The notes beneath the pieces are model-generated. The model was given only the letters and a program-made list of their open reading frames with translations, was not told where the DNA came from and searched no databases. From assembly GCA_900466005.1 (NCBI GenBank), contig UEGQ01000025.1:1-64000 (forward strand): a stretch of 64,000 nt of DNA, written 5' to 3'. A program made the position numbers and the translations under genes. This document shows positions 39,952-46,849 of this stretch, piece by piece (position 1 is the first letter of the stretch; each line of letters begins with the position of its first letter). This DNA is from Hyphomicrobiales bacterium. GTDB taxonomy: Bacteria; Pseudomonadota; Alphaproteobacteria; Rhizobiales; Rhizobiaceae.

Positions 39952-40021
39952 GTCTGATCGGCATGGGCAGGTAGTTTTGAGCATGTGTGGCGGGGGGTCT
40001 CGCATCACGGGAGTATTGCGT

Positions 40022-40372
40022 ATGAAGTCGCGTGAGAGCCTATTGCGCCTGAAGGAATTTCAGGTCGCCGAGAAGCGTCGACAATTGCAACAGCTGCAGA
40101 CTATGATGTCCGAATTCGATCGCATGGCGAAGGAACTCGAGAACCAGATCATCGTCGAGGAAAAGAAGTCCGGCATTTCCGATCCGAACCATTTCGCCTA
40201 TCCCACCTTTGCCAAGGCGGCACGCCAGCGCGCGGACAATCTCCAGATCTCGATCCGGGAACTGAAGGTCCAGCAGGATGCAGCCGAACTGGCGCTCGAA
40301 GAGGCTGAGGCCGAAATGGCGAAGGCCGCCGCGCTCGGAGAGCGCGACAGCCAGATGCGTGCCCGGGCATAG
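40022..40372 (+). CDS. FliJ-like flagellar export chaperone (coiled-coil protein)
   Basis: This 116-residue, almost entirely helical protein (SRESLLRLKEFQVAEKRRQL, QQLQTMMSEFDRMAKELENQ, then NLQISIRELKVQQDAAELAL) resembles alphaproteobacterial FliJ, the chaperone of the flagellar export gate, though short coiled coils are hard to assign. The ATG at 40022 has GGGAG eight bases before it. It is divergent from ctrA and is followed by a strong terminator. Confidence 0.7.
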   Translation: MKSRESLLRLKEFQVAEKRRQLQQLQTMMSEFDRMAKELENQIIVEEKKSGISDPNHFAYPTFAKAARQRADNLQISIRELKVQQDAAELALEEAEAEMAKAAALGERDSQMRARA

Positions 40373-40409
40373 GCATTCGCCTTCGGGGCGTTCCTGAACG
40401 AATTCGAAG

Positions 40410-40442
40410 TGCCGCGACTTCTGGTCGCGGCATTTTCTTTTT
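40410..40442 (+). terminator. Rho-independent terminator of the fliJ-like gene
   Basis: TGCCGCGAC (40410-40418) and GTCGCGGCA (40424-40432) form a perfect 9-bp stem with loop TTCTG, followed by TTTTCTTTTT. Confidence 0.9.
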
Positions 40443-40494
40443 CGGATCGGGATATCAGCTGAAGCCGTCAATATGACAATGAGCGACTGGAAGG

Positions 40495-40548
40495 TTGCTA
40501 GATCGCTGAGCAACCGATTATAACCGACGACATGGTTATCAACGGTTG
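40495..40548 (+). promoter_or_regulatory. Promoter and double operator of the TetR gene at 40638
   Basis: A sigma-70-like pair TTGCTA (40495-40500), 17 bases, TTATAA (40518-40523) is overlapped by the palindrome ATAACCGACGACATGGTTAT (40520-40539). An outer pair of half-sites CAACCG (40511) and CGGTTG (40543) flanks it. The same inner operator recurs, 17 of 20 bases identical in opposite orientation, in the promoter of the radical-SAM gene at 41278. Occupancy would block the -10 element, so the repressor should control itself. Confidence 0.7.
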
Positions 40549-40637
40549 CAGGTGCGCGACGACGGCTTGTCGCGAAACGCCGGATTTGCCGCAACGCTGG
40601 GGCATTTCGCATCCGTATCTCAGTTGGATGCGCCCTC

Positions 40638-41210
40638 ATGCCTCGCCCTAAACTCCATTCTGACGAAGAAGTTCTCCGAAAGGCCAAGGCCGTTCTCCTG
40701 CAAGAGGGCCCCGCTGCATTCACGCTATCCGATGTAGCAAAAGCAGTGGGCATGTCCCGGGCCGCACTTATCCAGCGCTTCCAGGACAAAGCCACAATTC
40801 ATCGGCGGATTATGGAGGAACTGACCAAAGAGGTTAGAGAGTTCTTCGCATCCTCGTCGGGCGAGCGACAAGTGCAGAGCCTTTGGACGTTCCTAAGGGA
40901 TATGATCACCGGGATGGATGCGGAAGTGGGCGAAGAGTCCTATTTGCTCCTGTTTTGGGGCGACATCGTCGATCCTCACCTCTGCAGGCTAGCGCTCGAG
41001 AGAAACGAACTGGTCCGAAAGGCGATCGCGGCGCGGATGCCCCCGACCCCGCATGATCCAGAGCGTGCGTCAGGACTGATTCAGTCGGTCATCCAGGGCT
41101 CGTACATGCGCTGGATGGTTTGCAAACAAGGTCGGCTTTCAGAGTTCATGGTCTCCGAGGTTCACCATCTCCTGACTGTGCTCTACCCAGATGAAACCTT
41201 AGCTCACTAG
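40638..41210 (+). CDS. TetR/AcrR family regulator next to the RlmN/Cfr-like methyltransferase
   Basis: This 190-residue protein has a TetR N-terminal domain (HSDEEVLRKAKAVLLQEGPA, then LSDVAKAVGMSRAALIQRFQ) and a C-terminal ligand-binding part (YLLLFWGDIVDPHLCRLALE, LIQSVIQGSYMRWMVCKQGR). It is on the same strand as, and 128 bases upstream of, the rRNA methyltransferase-like gene. Both promoters contain nearly the same palindrome, so this protein is very probably the shared repressor, released by an unknown ligand. The block lies between the fliJ-like gene and the GNAT/sciP genes and has no relation to the surrounding cell-cycle genes. Confidence 0.92.
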   Translation: MPRPKLHSDEEVLRKAKAVLLQEGPAAFTLSDVAKAVGMSRAALIQRFQDKATIHRRIMEELTKEVREFFASSSGERQVQSLWTFLRDMITGMDAEVGEESYLLLFWGDIVDPHLCRLALERNELVRKAIAARMPPTPHDPERASGLIQSVIQGSYMRWMVCKQGRLSEFMVSEVHHLLTVLYPDETLAH

Positions 41211-41271
41211 CCCTTAGGGACGAGAAGGTCGGGTCGTCAAAGGTCTCTACCGACCGAAAAGTAGCTACGAC

Positions 41272-41300
41272 TTGAATATAACCAACACGTCGGTTATATA
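41272..41300 (+). promoter_or_regulatory. Promoter with embedded TetR-type operator of the RlmN/Cfr-like gene
   Basis: TTGAAT (41272-41277), a 17-base spacer and TATATA (41295-41300) form a good sigma-70 promoter. The palindrome ATAACCAACACGTCGGTTAT (41278-41297) fills the spacer and enters the -10 box. A bound repressor would exclude RNA polymerase. The expected transcript start near 41306 leaves a very short leader before the 9-codon ORF. Confidence 0.75.
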
Positions 41301-41312
41301 CGTTAAGAGAGC

Positions 41313-41342
41313 ATGCCTAGCAACCCACCAATCCATCTGTGA
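41313..41342 (+). CDS. Possible 9-codon leader peptide before the RlmN/Cfr-like gene
   Basis: ATG CCT AGC AAC CCA CCA ATC CAT CTG TGA encodes MPSNPPIHL. Its TGA (41340-41342) overlaps the GTG start codon at 41339-41341 of the methyltransferase frame. Overlapping stop/start is a translational-coupling arrangement, and a Pro-Pro pair can slow ribosomes. Antibiotic-resistance rRNA methylase genes of the Erm type are often preceded by such leaders, and that is why it is worth noting. There is only AAGAGAGC as a poor ribosome site, so it may not be translated. Confidence 0.35.
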   Translation: MPSNPPIHL

Positions 41343-42418
41343 GCTGTAACGTGAGTACCGTAACGACTAGACTTTTCGCGCCCGCAGCCGAGCGAAGGGT
41401 GCCGGCCCTAGGCCTTACTGCGGCCGATTTCGGCGCGATCGTGGGGTCGACGCCGACCAATCTCGCCTATCGCGATCTCTTCCTGTCGCATCAGGACCTG
41501 CCGCGGAAGCTGAAGCGATGGGCCGAGGAAAACAGTGTTCAACTCCGCACTCTCGACAGGGTCAAGGTGGAGCGAGGCAAATGCTCTCAGAAGGTCTTGT
41601 TTGGCCTTGCCGATGGTTACGCAGTCGAAAGCGTCCTCATTCGGCGGCGGGATGGATTTACAGCGTGCATTTCATCGCAGGTCGGCTGCGCATTCGCCTG
41701 CCAGTTTTGTGCGTCCGGACAAGCTGGTCTCAAGCGGAACTTGGATACCTCCGAAATTGTCGAGCAGGTCGTTCAGCTAGGCTCGAAAGTAAATCGTGTC
41801 GTATTCATGGGGATCGGCGAGCCACTGAACAATTATGAGAACGTCCTGGGCGCTATCCGCATAATGCGAGACCGGGATGGCCTGAACCTGCCAACCACAG
41901 GTATTACCATCTCTACGATTGGGATCCCCAAGGCTCTTGCGCGGCTGCGTGAGGAGCATTTGGGCATCAACCTCACCATCTCGCTGCACGCGACTACCCA
42001 GGAGATTCGGGACAAGCTCATTCCGGGAAGTCGAAAGCACGACATCAGAGATGTTATCGGCCGCGCGGTGTCATGGGCAGAGCGCCATAACCGCATGGTG
42101 ACCTTCGTGTACTTGCTACTTCCAGGGGTCAACGATGCTAGGGTCGACGCTGATCGGCTTGTCAGGATGCTCTCTTATAAGCCTGCCCGGGTGAACCTGA
42201 TGCGTTGGAGCCCAGTGGATGGGGTCGCCTTCGGCCGGACGAACGATCGTCAAACCCAGTACTTCCGGCACCGGCTGGAGCGCGCGGGCATTCCAGTCGT
42301 GGTCCGTGACACGCAAGGGATGGATATCGATGCAGCATGCGGACAGCTTTGGCTCCGCGATCTGCAGGGGCTGAAGGCTGCATCCCGCGCGCGGGTGCAA
42401 CCGACGGCCTTGGCCTGA
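41339..42418 (+). CDS. RlmN/Cfr-family radical-SAM rRNA adenine methyltransferase
   Basis: This protein of about 359 residues belongs to the family that methylates A2503 of 23S rRNA at C2 (RlmN) or C8 (Cfr). It has the cluster-binding CxxxCxxC in VGCAFACQFCASG, the preceding catalytic Cys in TACISSQVGC, VVFMGIGEPLNNYENV, GITISTIGIPKALARL, LTISLHATTQEIRDKLIP and the methyl-carrying Cys in AACGQLW. All residues needed for catalysis are therefore present. The family start is uncertain: GTG 41339 overlaps the leader stop, and GTG 41351 has GAG seven bases before it. A housekeeping rlmN is expected elsewhere in the genome; this copy is under a dedicated TetR-type repressor, which housekeeping rlmN is not. 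It may confer or respond to ribosome-targeting drugs, but C2 versus C8 specificity cannot be told by eye. Confidence 0.9.
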   Translation: MSCNVSTVTTRLFAPAAERRVPALGLTAADFGAIVGSTPTNLAYRDLFLSHQDLPRKLKRWAEENSVQLRTLDRVKVERGKCSQKVLFGLADGYAVESVLIRRRDGFTACISSQVGCAFACQFCASGQAGLKRNLDTSEIVEQVVQLGSKVNRVVFMGIGEPLNNYENVLGAIRIMRDRDGLNLPTTGITISTIGIPKALARLREEHLGINLTISLHATTQEIRDKLIPGSRKHDIRDVIGRAVSWAERHNRMVTFVYLLLPGVNDARVDADRLVRMLSYKPARVNLMRWSPVDGVAFGRTNDRQTQYFRHRLERAGIPVVVRDTQGMDIDAACGQLWLRDLQGLKAASRARVQPTALA

Positions 42419-42431
42419 TGCGGAGGTCGGG

Positions 42432-42581
42432 GTGCGTCGGGCGATCGAACACTATCGCTATGTGGCCACGAGTGCGCAAACTGGCAGTTTCCGCAAGGCG
42501 GCCGAGCTTTGTGATGTCGGGCGGCCTAACATCACGAGGGAGGTCCAACGGCTGGAGATTAGGCAGATCAGAACTGGATGA
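42432..42581 (+). pseudogene. LysR-family regulator, N-terminal fragment
   Basis: Starting at GTG 42432 the frame reads RRAIEHYRYVATSAQTGSFR, KAAELCDVGRPNITREVQRL and E, a complete LysR helix-turn-helix, then IRQIRTG and a stop. About 250 residues are missing. Its end runs into the 3' end of the oppositely oriented GNAT gene, so the break point may be the right-hand edge of the inserted TetR/RlmN-like segment. Confidence 0.7.
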
Positions 42582-42849
42582 CGTCCTTCCATTCTGGATG
42601 TTGGTTCGCCTGGGCGCGGAAGAAGGGGCAGAGCGGGATGATCTTCCAGCCACCCGTGCGGGCCGCCTCGACCACATGGGCCGCCAGCGCCTGACCGACA
42701 CCCTTGCCGCGAAGAGCGTCTGCGACCTCGGTGTGATCGACGATGATGAGGCGAGGGGAGGTCCGCGAATAGGTCATGACGGCATCGGCACCGTCCAGCG
42801 TCGCGCGGTAGCGACCACCCGATCCACTCTCTTCGTGGCTGAAATCCAT
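42568..42849 (-). CDS. GNAT family N-acetyltransferase (short, YidJ/COG2388-like)
   Basis: This 93-residue minimal GNAT domain has ADAVMTYSRTSPRLIIVDHT, the acetyl-CoA loop ALRGKGVGQALAAHVVEAA and the C-terminal strand WKIIPLCPFFRAQANQHPEW. Proteins of this size and pattern are widespread in Proteobacteria, often with the ending FIxxHPEY/W, and their substrates are unknown. It is on the same strand as sciP further upstream. Confidence 0.9.
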   Translation of the reverse strand: MDFSHEESGSGGRYRATLDGADAVMTYSRTSPRLIIVDHTEVADALRGKGVGQALAAHVVEAARTGGWKIIPLCPFFRAQANQHPEWKDVIQF

Positions 42850-43022
42850 CTTTCTGCTCCTCGTTGCATGACGTTGGCGTATGATGGCGTCGCGCCGGCA
42901 CTTCGGCCGGCCGGCCGCGCTTCAATATGGGAGGCGGACTGCAAAACGAAAAGGCGCTCGATGTGGTCGAACGCCGGATCGTGGGAGGAGTGCTTCGGCC
43001 CGCAGGGGCCGCCTGGTGCCGC

Positions 43023-43298
43023 TCAGTGGCGGTACTGCTGGATGCGGGTGGTGCGAAGGCCCGGCAGGCCGTGGTCGTTGATCGAAGATTGCCAGGAAAG
43101 GAACTCCTCGACCGTCAGCGTATAGCGCTCACAGGCTTCCTCGAGGCTCAACAGGCCACCACGTACCGCGGCGACGACTTCCGCCTTCCGCCGTATGACC
43201 CAGCGGCGCGTATTGGCCGGGGGTAGATCGGCGATGGTCAGTGGACTGCCATCGGGGCCGATGACGTATTTTACTCGCGGGCGGATCATATCGGTCAT
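43023..43298 (-). CDS. sciP: CtrA inhibitor SciP (DUF1153)
   Basis: This 91-residue DUF1153 protein (KYVIGPDGSPLTIADLPPAN, TRRWVIRRKAEVVAAVRGGL, SLEEACERYTLTVEEFLSWQ) matches SciP. In Caulobacter, SciP binds CtrA and DNA in G1 phase and blocks CtrA-dependent transcription, and its own gene is activated by CtrA. The helix-turn-helix-like RKAEVVAAV-EEACERYTLT region is intact. A CtrA-type box (43352-43366) and a GANTC site (43301-43305) lie upstream. It is separated from ctrA by the TetR/RlmN-like block. Confidence 0.92.
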   Translation of the reverse strand: MTDMIRPRVKYVIGPDGSPLTIADLPPANTRRWVIRRKAEVVAAVRGGLLSLEEACERYTLTVEEFLSWQSSINDHGLPGLRTTRIQQYRH

Positions 43299-43351
43299 TG
43301 GACTCTCTACACATACTCAAGACCACACGAGCGCATGCTAGCCGTCCATCT

Positions 43352-43366
43352 TTAAAAATTGCCTAA
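43352..43366. promoter_or_regulatory. CtrA-type box upstream of sciP
   Basis: TTAAAAATTGCCTAA matches TTAA-N7-TTAA with one mismatch and lies 54 bases upstream of the sciP start. Control of sciP by CtrA is established in Caulobacter, which supports the reading. The remainder of the 43299-43694 gap between sciP and the divergent LuxR gene shows no coding potential. Confidence 0.5.
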
Positions 43367-43694
43367 GCAGGCAGTTACGATTTGATAAGAATTCTACCGT
43401 TCCTCCGACAGCGGCCTTTGCCGCGCGTTTCGGCGGCTGCCGTTGCGTAAATTTGAGTGGAATGCATAGGAGTCATTCCTAAAGAACAGTATTCGTCCTC
43501 GCTAAATCATGTATAAGGCCCGCAAACAACGCGGAAGGAAGTGCATTTTCTTCGCCGCGAGGCCTTCGTTTCGACGAGCGCTCCTTCCTCCGCCCCTACA
43601 GACGGATCGTTCCTGCGTCTCGGCCGTGCGGGCCTGCTGAATTTCGTCATCGACAGCCATTTTCAAGAAATGCCCGCGAGGGCATAAGGACATC

Positions 43695-44405
43695 ATGTTC
43701 AGAAGCCACAATCACGCATACCGCATGTCAGACGAGACGCCTGTCGAGAAAGAGCATTCCTCCGAGCAAAAGCTTTCCGGCATGTTGCGGCGCTTCGGGC
43801 TGGACTTCTATCTCGTTTCCACGTTTCCCGGCTCGCTCGTCCCGACATTTGCCGCGGGTGTTGTCATCTCGAACTGGCCTGCCGGCCTGATCGAGGCCTA
43901 CGACCTGAGCGGATTGTATAAGGAGAGCGAGCTCGTTCGGCGGCTCGGCGAGACAGTGCGGCCGGTTTCCTTTGCGGAGTGGCCGTTCGCCGACCGGCGT
44001 CCGGCCGGCAAGGCAGCGGCGATCGACGTGTCGGAGGGCTTCGAAAGAACGCTCGCCTTCGCTATCCGGAACCATGATCACCAGAGGCTGATCTTTGCCT
44101 TTTCGGGAAGGCGGCGCCCCCTCGACGAGAACGAGATCGCCACGCTCTATCTTTCCTGTCTCACGCTCGTCGACGACGGCCTCGGCCACTTGCGCCGGCC
44201 GTCGCTGCCGACGGAGCCGCTGAGCGGGCGCGAACTCGATTGCCTGCGGTGGGCGGCCGAGGGCAAGAGCAGCGATGAGATCGCCGTCATCCTCGACATT
44301 TCCGCCCACACGGTCGTCAGCTATCTCAAGAACGCGCTGCGCAAGCTCGACGCGGTCAACCGCATGCAGGCGATCGCCCGCGCCTGCCGTCTCGGACTGA
44401 TCTAG
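43695..44405 (+). CDS. LuxR family transcriptional regulator (autoinducer-type N-terminal domain)
   Basis: This 236-residue protein has an N-terminal domain of the quorum-sensing LuxR type (SGMLRRFGLDFYLVSTFPGS, VISNWPAGLIEAYDLSGLYK) and a C-terminal helix-turn-helix (LSGRELDCLRWAAEGKSSDE, IAVILDISAHTVVSYLKNAL). AAGGA lies five bases before the ATG. No luxI-like gene is near, so it may be a solo LuxR. Several of the canonical autoinducer-binding Trp/Tyr/Asp residues are hard to align by eye, so ligand binding is uncertain. Its stop codon overlaps the convergent DUF2793 gene. Confidence 0.88.
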   Translation: MFRSHNHAYRMSDETPVEKEHSSEQKLSGMLRRFGLDFYLVSTFPGSLVPTFAAGVVISNWPAGLIEAYDLSGLYKESELVRRLGETVRPVSFAEWPFADRRPAGKAAAIDVSEGFERTLAFAIRNHDHQRLIFAFSGRRRPLDENEIATLYLSCLTLVDDGLGHLRRPSLPTEPLSGRELDCLRWAAEGKSSDEIAVILDISAHTVVSYLKNALRKLDAVNRMQAIARACRLGLI

Positions 44406-45439
44406 ATCATCACCGCCGAAAGCTCCGTCCGGCCGTAGCCGAACTGGAGCTCGGCGCTGCCCCCGTGCCGGAACGAGAGTTCATCTCCCGCCGAGAGCCA
44501 GGCCAGGGCGGTGACGGACTGGAGCGTTTGGGCGGCGACTGTAGGGCCACGGATCGCAGCGACGGCCGTCGTGCCGTTGACGCCGAGGGCGATGTCGTAT
44601 CCGGTCGAGGACAAGAGATCGGCACTGACACTCACCTGATAGATGCCGGTCGCCGGAACGGTGAGCGCGTGGCCTTGGCCGGAGACGATGGGCGCGCCGA
44701 GCGCGAACCCGCCCTGGACGACGTGGAGGTCGTCAAAGCCGGTATGGCTTCCGTCGGCCGGTGTGAACGTCGAGGCAGTGAGCGAGGCGCGGACGGCCGG
44801 ACGTCCGCTCATCTCGACGATACCGGCGGGGGAGATCGCGAGTGCCGTCGTCCAGGTGCCGCCATCGGGGCTCACCTTGATGGCGAAGGCGTCGGAGCCT
44901 GCAAGTCCCATCTCGGCGCGTCCCTGCCAGCCGGACTGGAAGAGCAGCGAGGCGGTATCGGCGGCGGCGGCCTTGTTGATCTTCACCTGATGGCCGTGGC
45001 CGGCATGGCTGAAGAGGCTGGCATCGGCCGCGACGGCGAGCCTGTTGTAGCCGTCGGCCGCCGTATTGACGCCGAGCGTCTCGACTACGGCATCCGGCGG
45101 CAGCGGCAGGTCGATCCAAGCGCCCCCAGAAAAAACGGCCAGTCGCCCGTGCTGAAGGTCGAAGGCACGCCAGCCGGCTCGGGGCGCAATGAAGATCCAT
45201 GCACCGTCCTGGCGAAAGGCAAGCCTGCCCTCTTTGCCGGTCCACTCGCCGGCCGCAGGTGCCGTCGGCCAGTAGCATTCCCCTTCGGCAGCATCCGCCG
45301 GGGGCGACGACGGCGTGCCGGCGATCACGAGCTGGACGAGCGCGTCGAGCCGCTGCAGCGCCTCGTTGTGGGTGACGTGCTTCTGGGCTTGCGCGGCGAG
45401 GAGATAGGGCAGGGCGAGATTGGCTGTGGCGTCGGTCAT
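44402..45439 (-). CDS. DUF2793 family protein with possible C1q/TNF-like C-terminal domain
   Basis: This 345-residue protein has an N-terminal DUF2793 domain (LALPYLLAAQAQKHVTHNEA, LQRLDALVQLVIAGTPSSPP, GCYWPTAP-like EGECYWPTAPAAGEW), a family usually found in phage-tail or gene-transfer-agent contexts. The last 130 residues (GFDDLHVVQGGFALGAPIVS, LTVPATGIYQVSVSADLLSS) resemble a C1q/TNF-like jelly roll as seen in tail fibres and surface adhesins. No other phage genes are present, so this looks like a domesticated surface or tail-derived protein. Start 45439 follows GGAGAAG. Confidence 0.8.
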   Translation of the reverse strand: MTDATANLALPYLLAAQAQKHVTHNEALQRLDALVQLVIAGTPSSPPADAAEGECYWPTAPAAGEWTGKEGRLAFRQDGAWIFIAPRAGWRAFDLQHGRLAVFSGGAWIDLPLPPDAVVETLGVNTAADGYNRLAVAADASLFSHAGHGHQVKINKAAAADTASLLFQSGWQGRAEMGLAGSDAFAIKVSPDGGTWTTALAISPAGIVEMSGRPAVRASLTASTFTPADGSHTGFDDLHVVQGGFALGAPIVSGQGHALTVPATGIYQVSVSADLLSSTGYDIALGVNGTTAVAAIRGPTVAAQTLQSVTALAWLSAGDELSFRHGGSAELQFGYGRTELSAVMI

Positions 45440-45609
45440 GGTCGTGCTTCTCCGGTTGCGCGCCGCGCCGATGACGGGCTGGTGCCGGCACGGGTCGCGA
45501 CGCAGGTTCGGAGCATTGTCCCACGGCCTGTGGGAGGGTGAACGAAAACGGGTTCCCTTCTTTGAAAGAAAAGGACTTTTCGCCCCGTACCACCACAGGG
45601 ATCGCGCCA

Positions 45610-46401
45610 TTATACCGGCTGGCGCTTGCCCCAGGCGACGAAGGGAGGATTGGCGAAATCGCTATCGGTCGCCTGTGCCACCTTGCCGTAGCGGAGCGGC
45701 ATGCCGTCGAGGTCGAGCGTCGCGCCGCCGGCGGCTCTCAGAACAGCGTCACCTGCGGCGGTGTCCCACTCCATCGTGCGGCCGAAGCGCGGATAGACGT
45801 CGGCGACCCCTTCCGCCAGCAGGCAGAACTTGAGGGACGAGCCGACGGACGTGCGCGACGAGACCCGTTGCCGGTCGAGGAAGGTTTCGGTCTCCGGGGT
45901 GCTGTGGGAACGGCTGGCGACCGCGACCATGTCTTCCGCGACCGGGCGGGCGCGGATGACCTTGCGGGCGGATATGGTGAAGTCGGGCCCGACGACGAGC
46001 TTCTCCGCGCCTGTGGCGGATCCGCTGTAGGCGATCCCCTTGGCCGGAGCGTAGACCACGCCCGCAACCGGTGCACCCTCGACGACGAGGGCGATGTTGA
46101 CGGTGAAGTCCTCGCGGCCGTTGACAAACTCCTTCGTCCCGTCGAGCGGGTCGACGAGGATGAACGTCCTGCCCGCGATCTGCGGCACCTCTCCGGCCGC
46201 AACGGATTCCTCCGCGACGACCGGCACGTCCGGCAAGGCCTCGCGGAGCATCGCCAGAATGATCCGCTCGGCGCGCTCGTCGGCCTCGGTCACCGGCGAG
46301 GCGTCACTCTTCAGCCTGATGGTCGCCCCGGCCTCGAAGACCTCCATGATCGCCCGACCGGCGGCGATCGCCGCCTTTTCGAAGGTGTCCAGTATCTGCA
46401 T
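45610..46401 (-). CDS. cysQ: 3'(2'),5'-bisphosphate nucleotidase CysQ
   Basis: This 263-residue inositol-monophosphatase-superfamily enzyme hydrolyses PAP from sulfate assimilation. It has the metal motif SDASPVTEADERAERII, PVVAEES, the signature ILVDPLDGTKEFVNGREDFT and the second motif EWDTAAGDAVLRAAGG. The ATG at 46401 follows AAGGAGAAC; a longer in-frame extension is not family-like. Confidence 0.93.
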   Translation of the reverse strand: MQILDTFEKAAIAAGRAIMEVFEAGATIRLKSDASPVTEADERAERIILAMLREALPDVPVVAEESVAAGEVPQIAGRTFILVDPLDGTKEFVNGREDFTVNIALVVEGAPVAGVVYAPAKGIAYSGSATGAEKLVVGPDFTISARKVIRARPVAEDMVAVASRSHSTPETETFLDRQRVSSRTSVGSSLKFCLLAEGVADVYPRFGRTMEWDTAAGDAVLRAAGGATLDLDGMPLRYGKVAQATDSDFANPPFVAWGKRQPV

Positions 46402-46849
46402 CCTGCGTTCTCCTTCTCCGCCGCGCTCCGGGACAAGCCGCGGTGCGAGAATGCGGCTGGCCGTCAGCGTTAAGCTATGGCAGGATTGATGAAAAGCCGA
46501 TGGGTGTTTTCGGCCGCCGTTTTCATCGGAACCGGTGGTCCACCGGCTCCTCCGGGCGCCACGCGCGGTCATCGCCACCGCCGCGGACTGGCCGCATGGC
46601 GATATCTCCTCTCCGGCAATTCCGTGAGATTCCCGGCGATGACTATTTCCGAAGCAAATTACGTCGCTTTTTTGGGTGATTTGCCGCGGAAATCGCCAAA
46701 TCTGTGGGGGAAACCAACAAAATGTGCGCGAGAAAGCTTTTGCGCTTCACATTTTCAGCGAAAACGCTATCAAATCCCGTCACGCCAAAAAACCCTGAAC
46801 GGGGAAACTAAAAAGGGACGCGTTGACGACCGCGTCTGGGGGATAACAT
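46402..46849. other. Intergenic/promoter region of the liv operon
   Basis: No gene is seen. The right part is AT-richer than its surroundings and should hold the livH promoter. An inverted repeat GACGCG-N8-CGCGTC at 46817-46836 lies just before the livH ribosome site (GGGGGATAACAT) and could fold in the 5' untranslated region. Function of the repeat is unknown. Confidence 0.4.
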
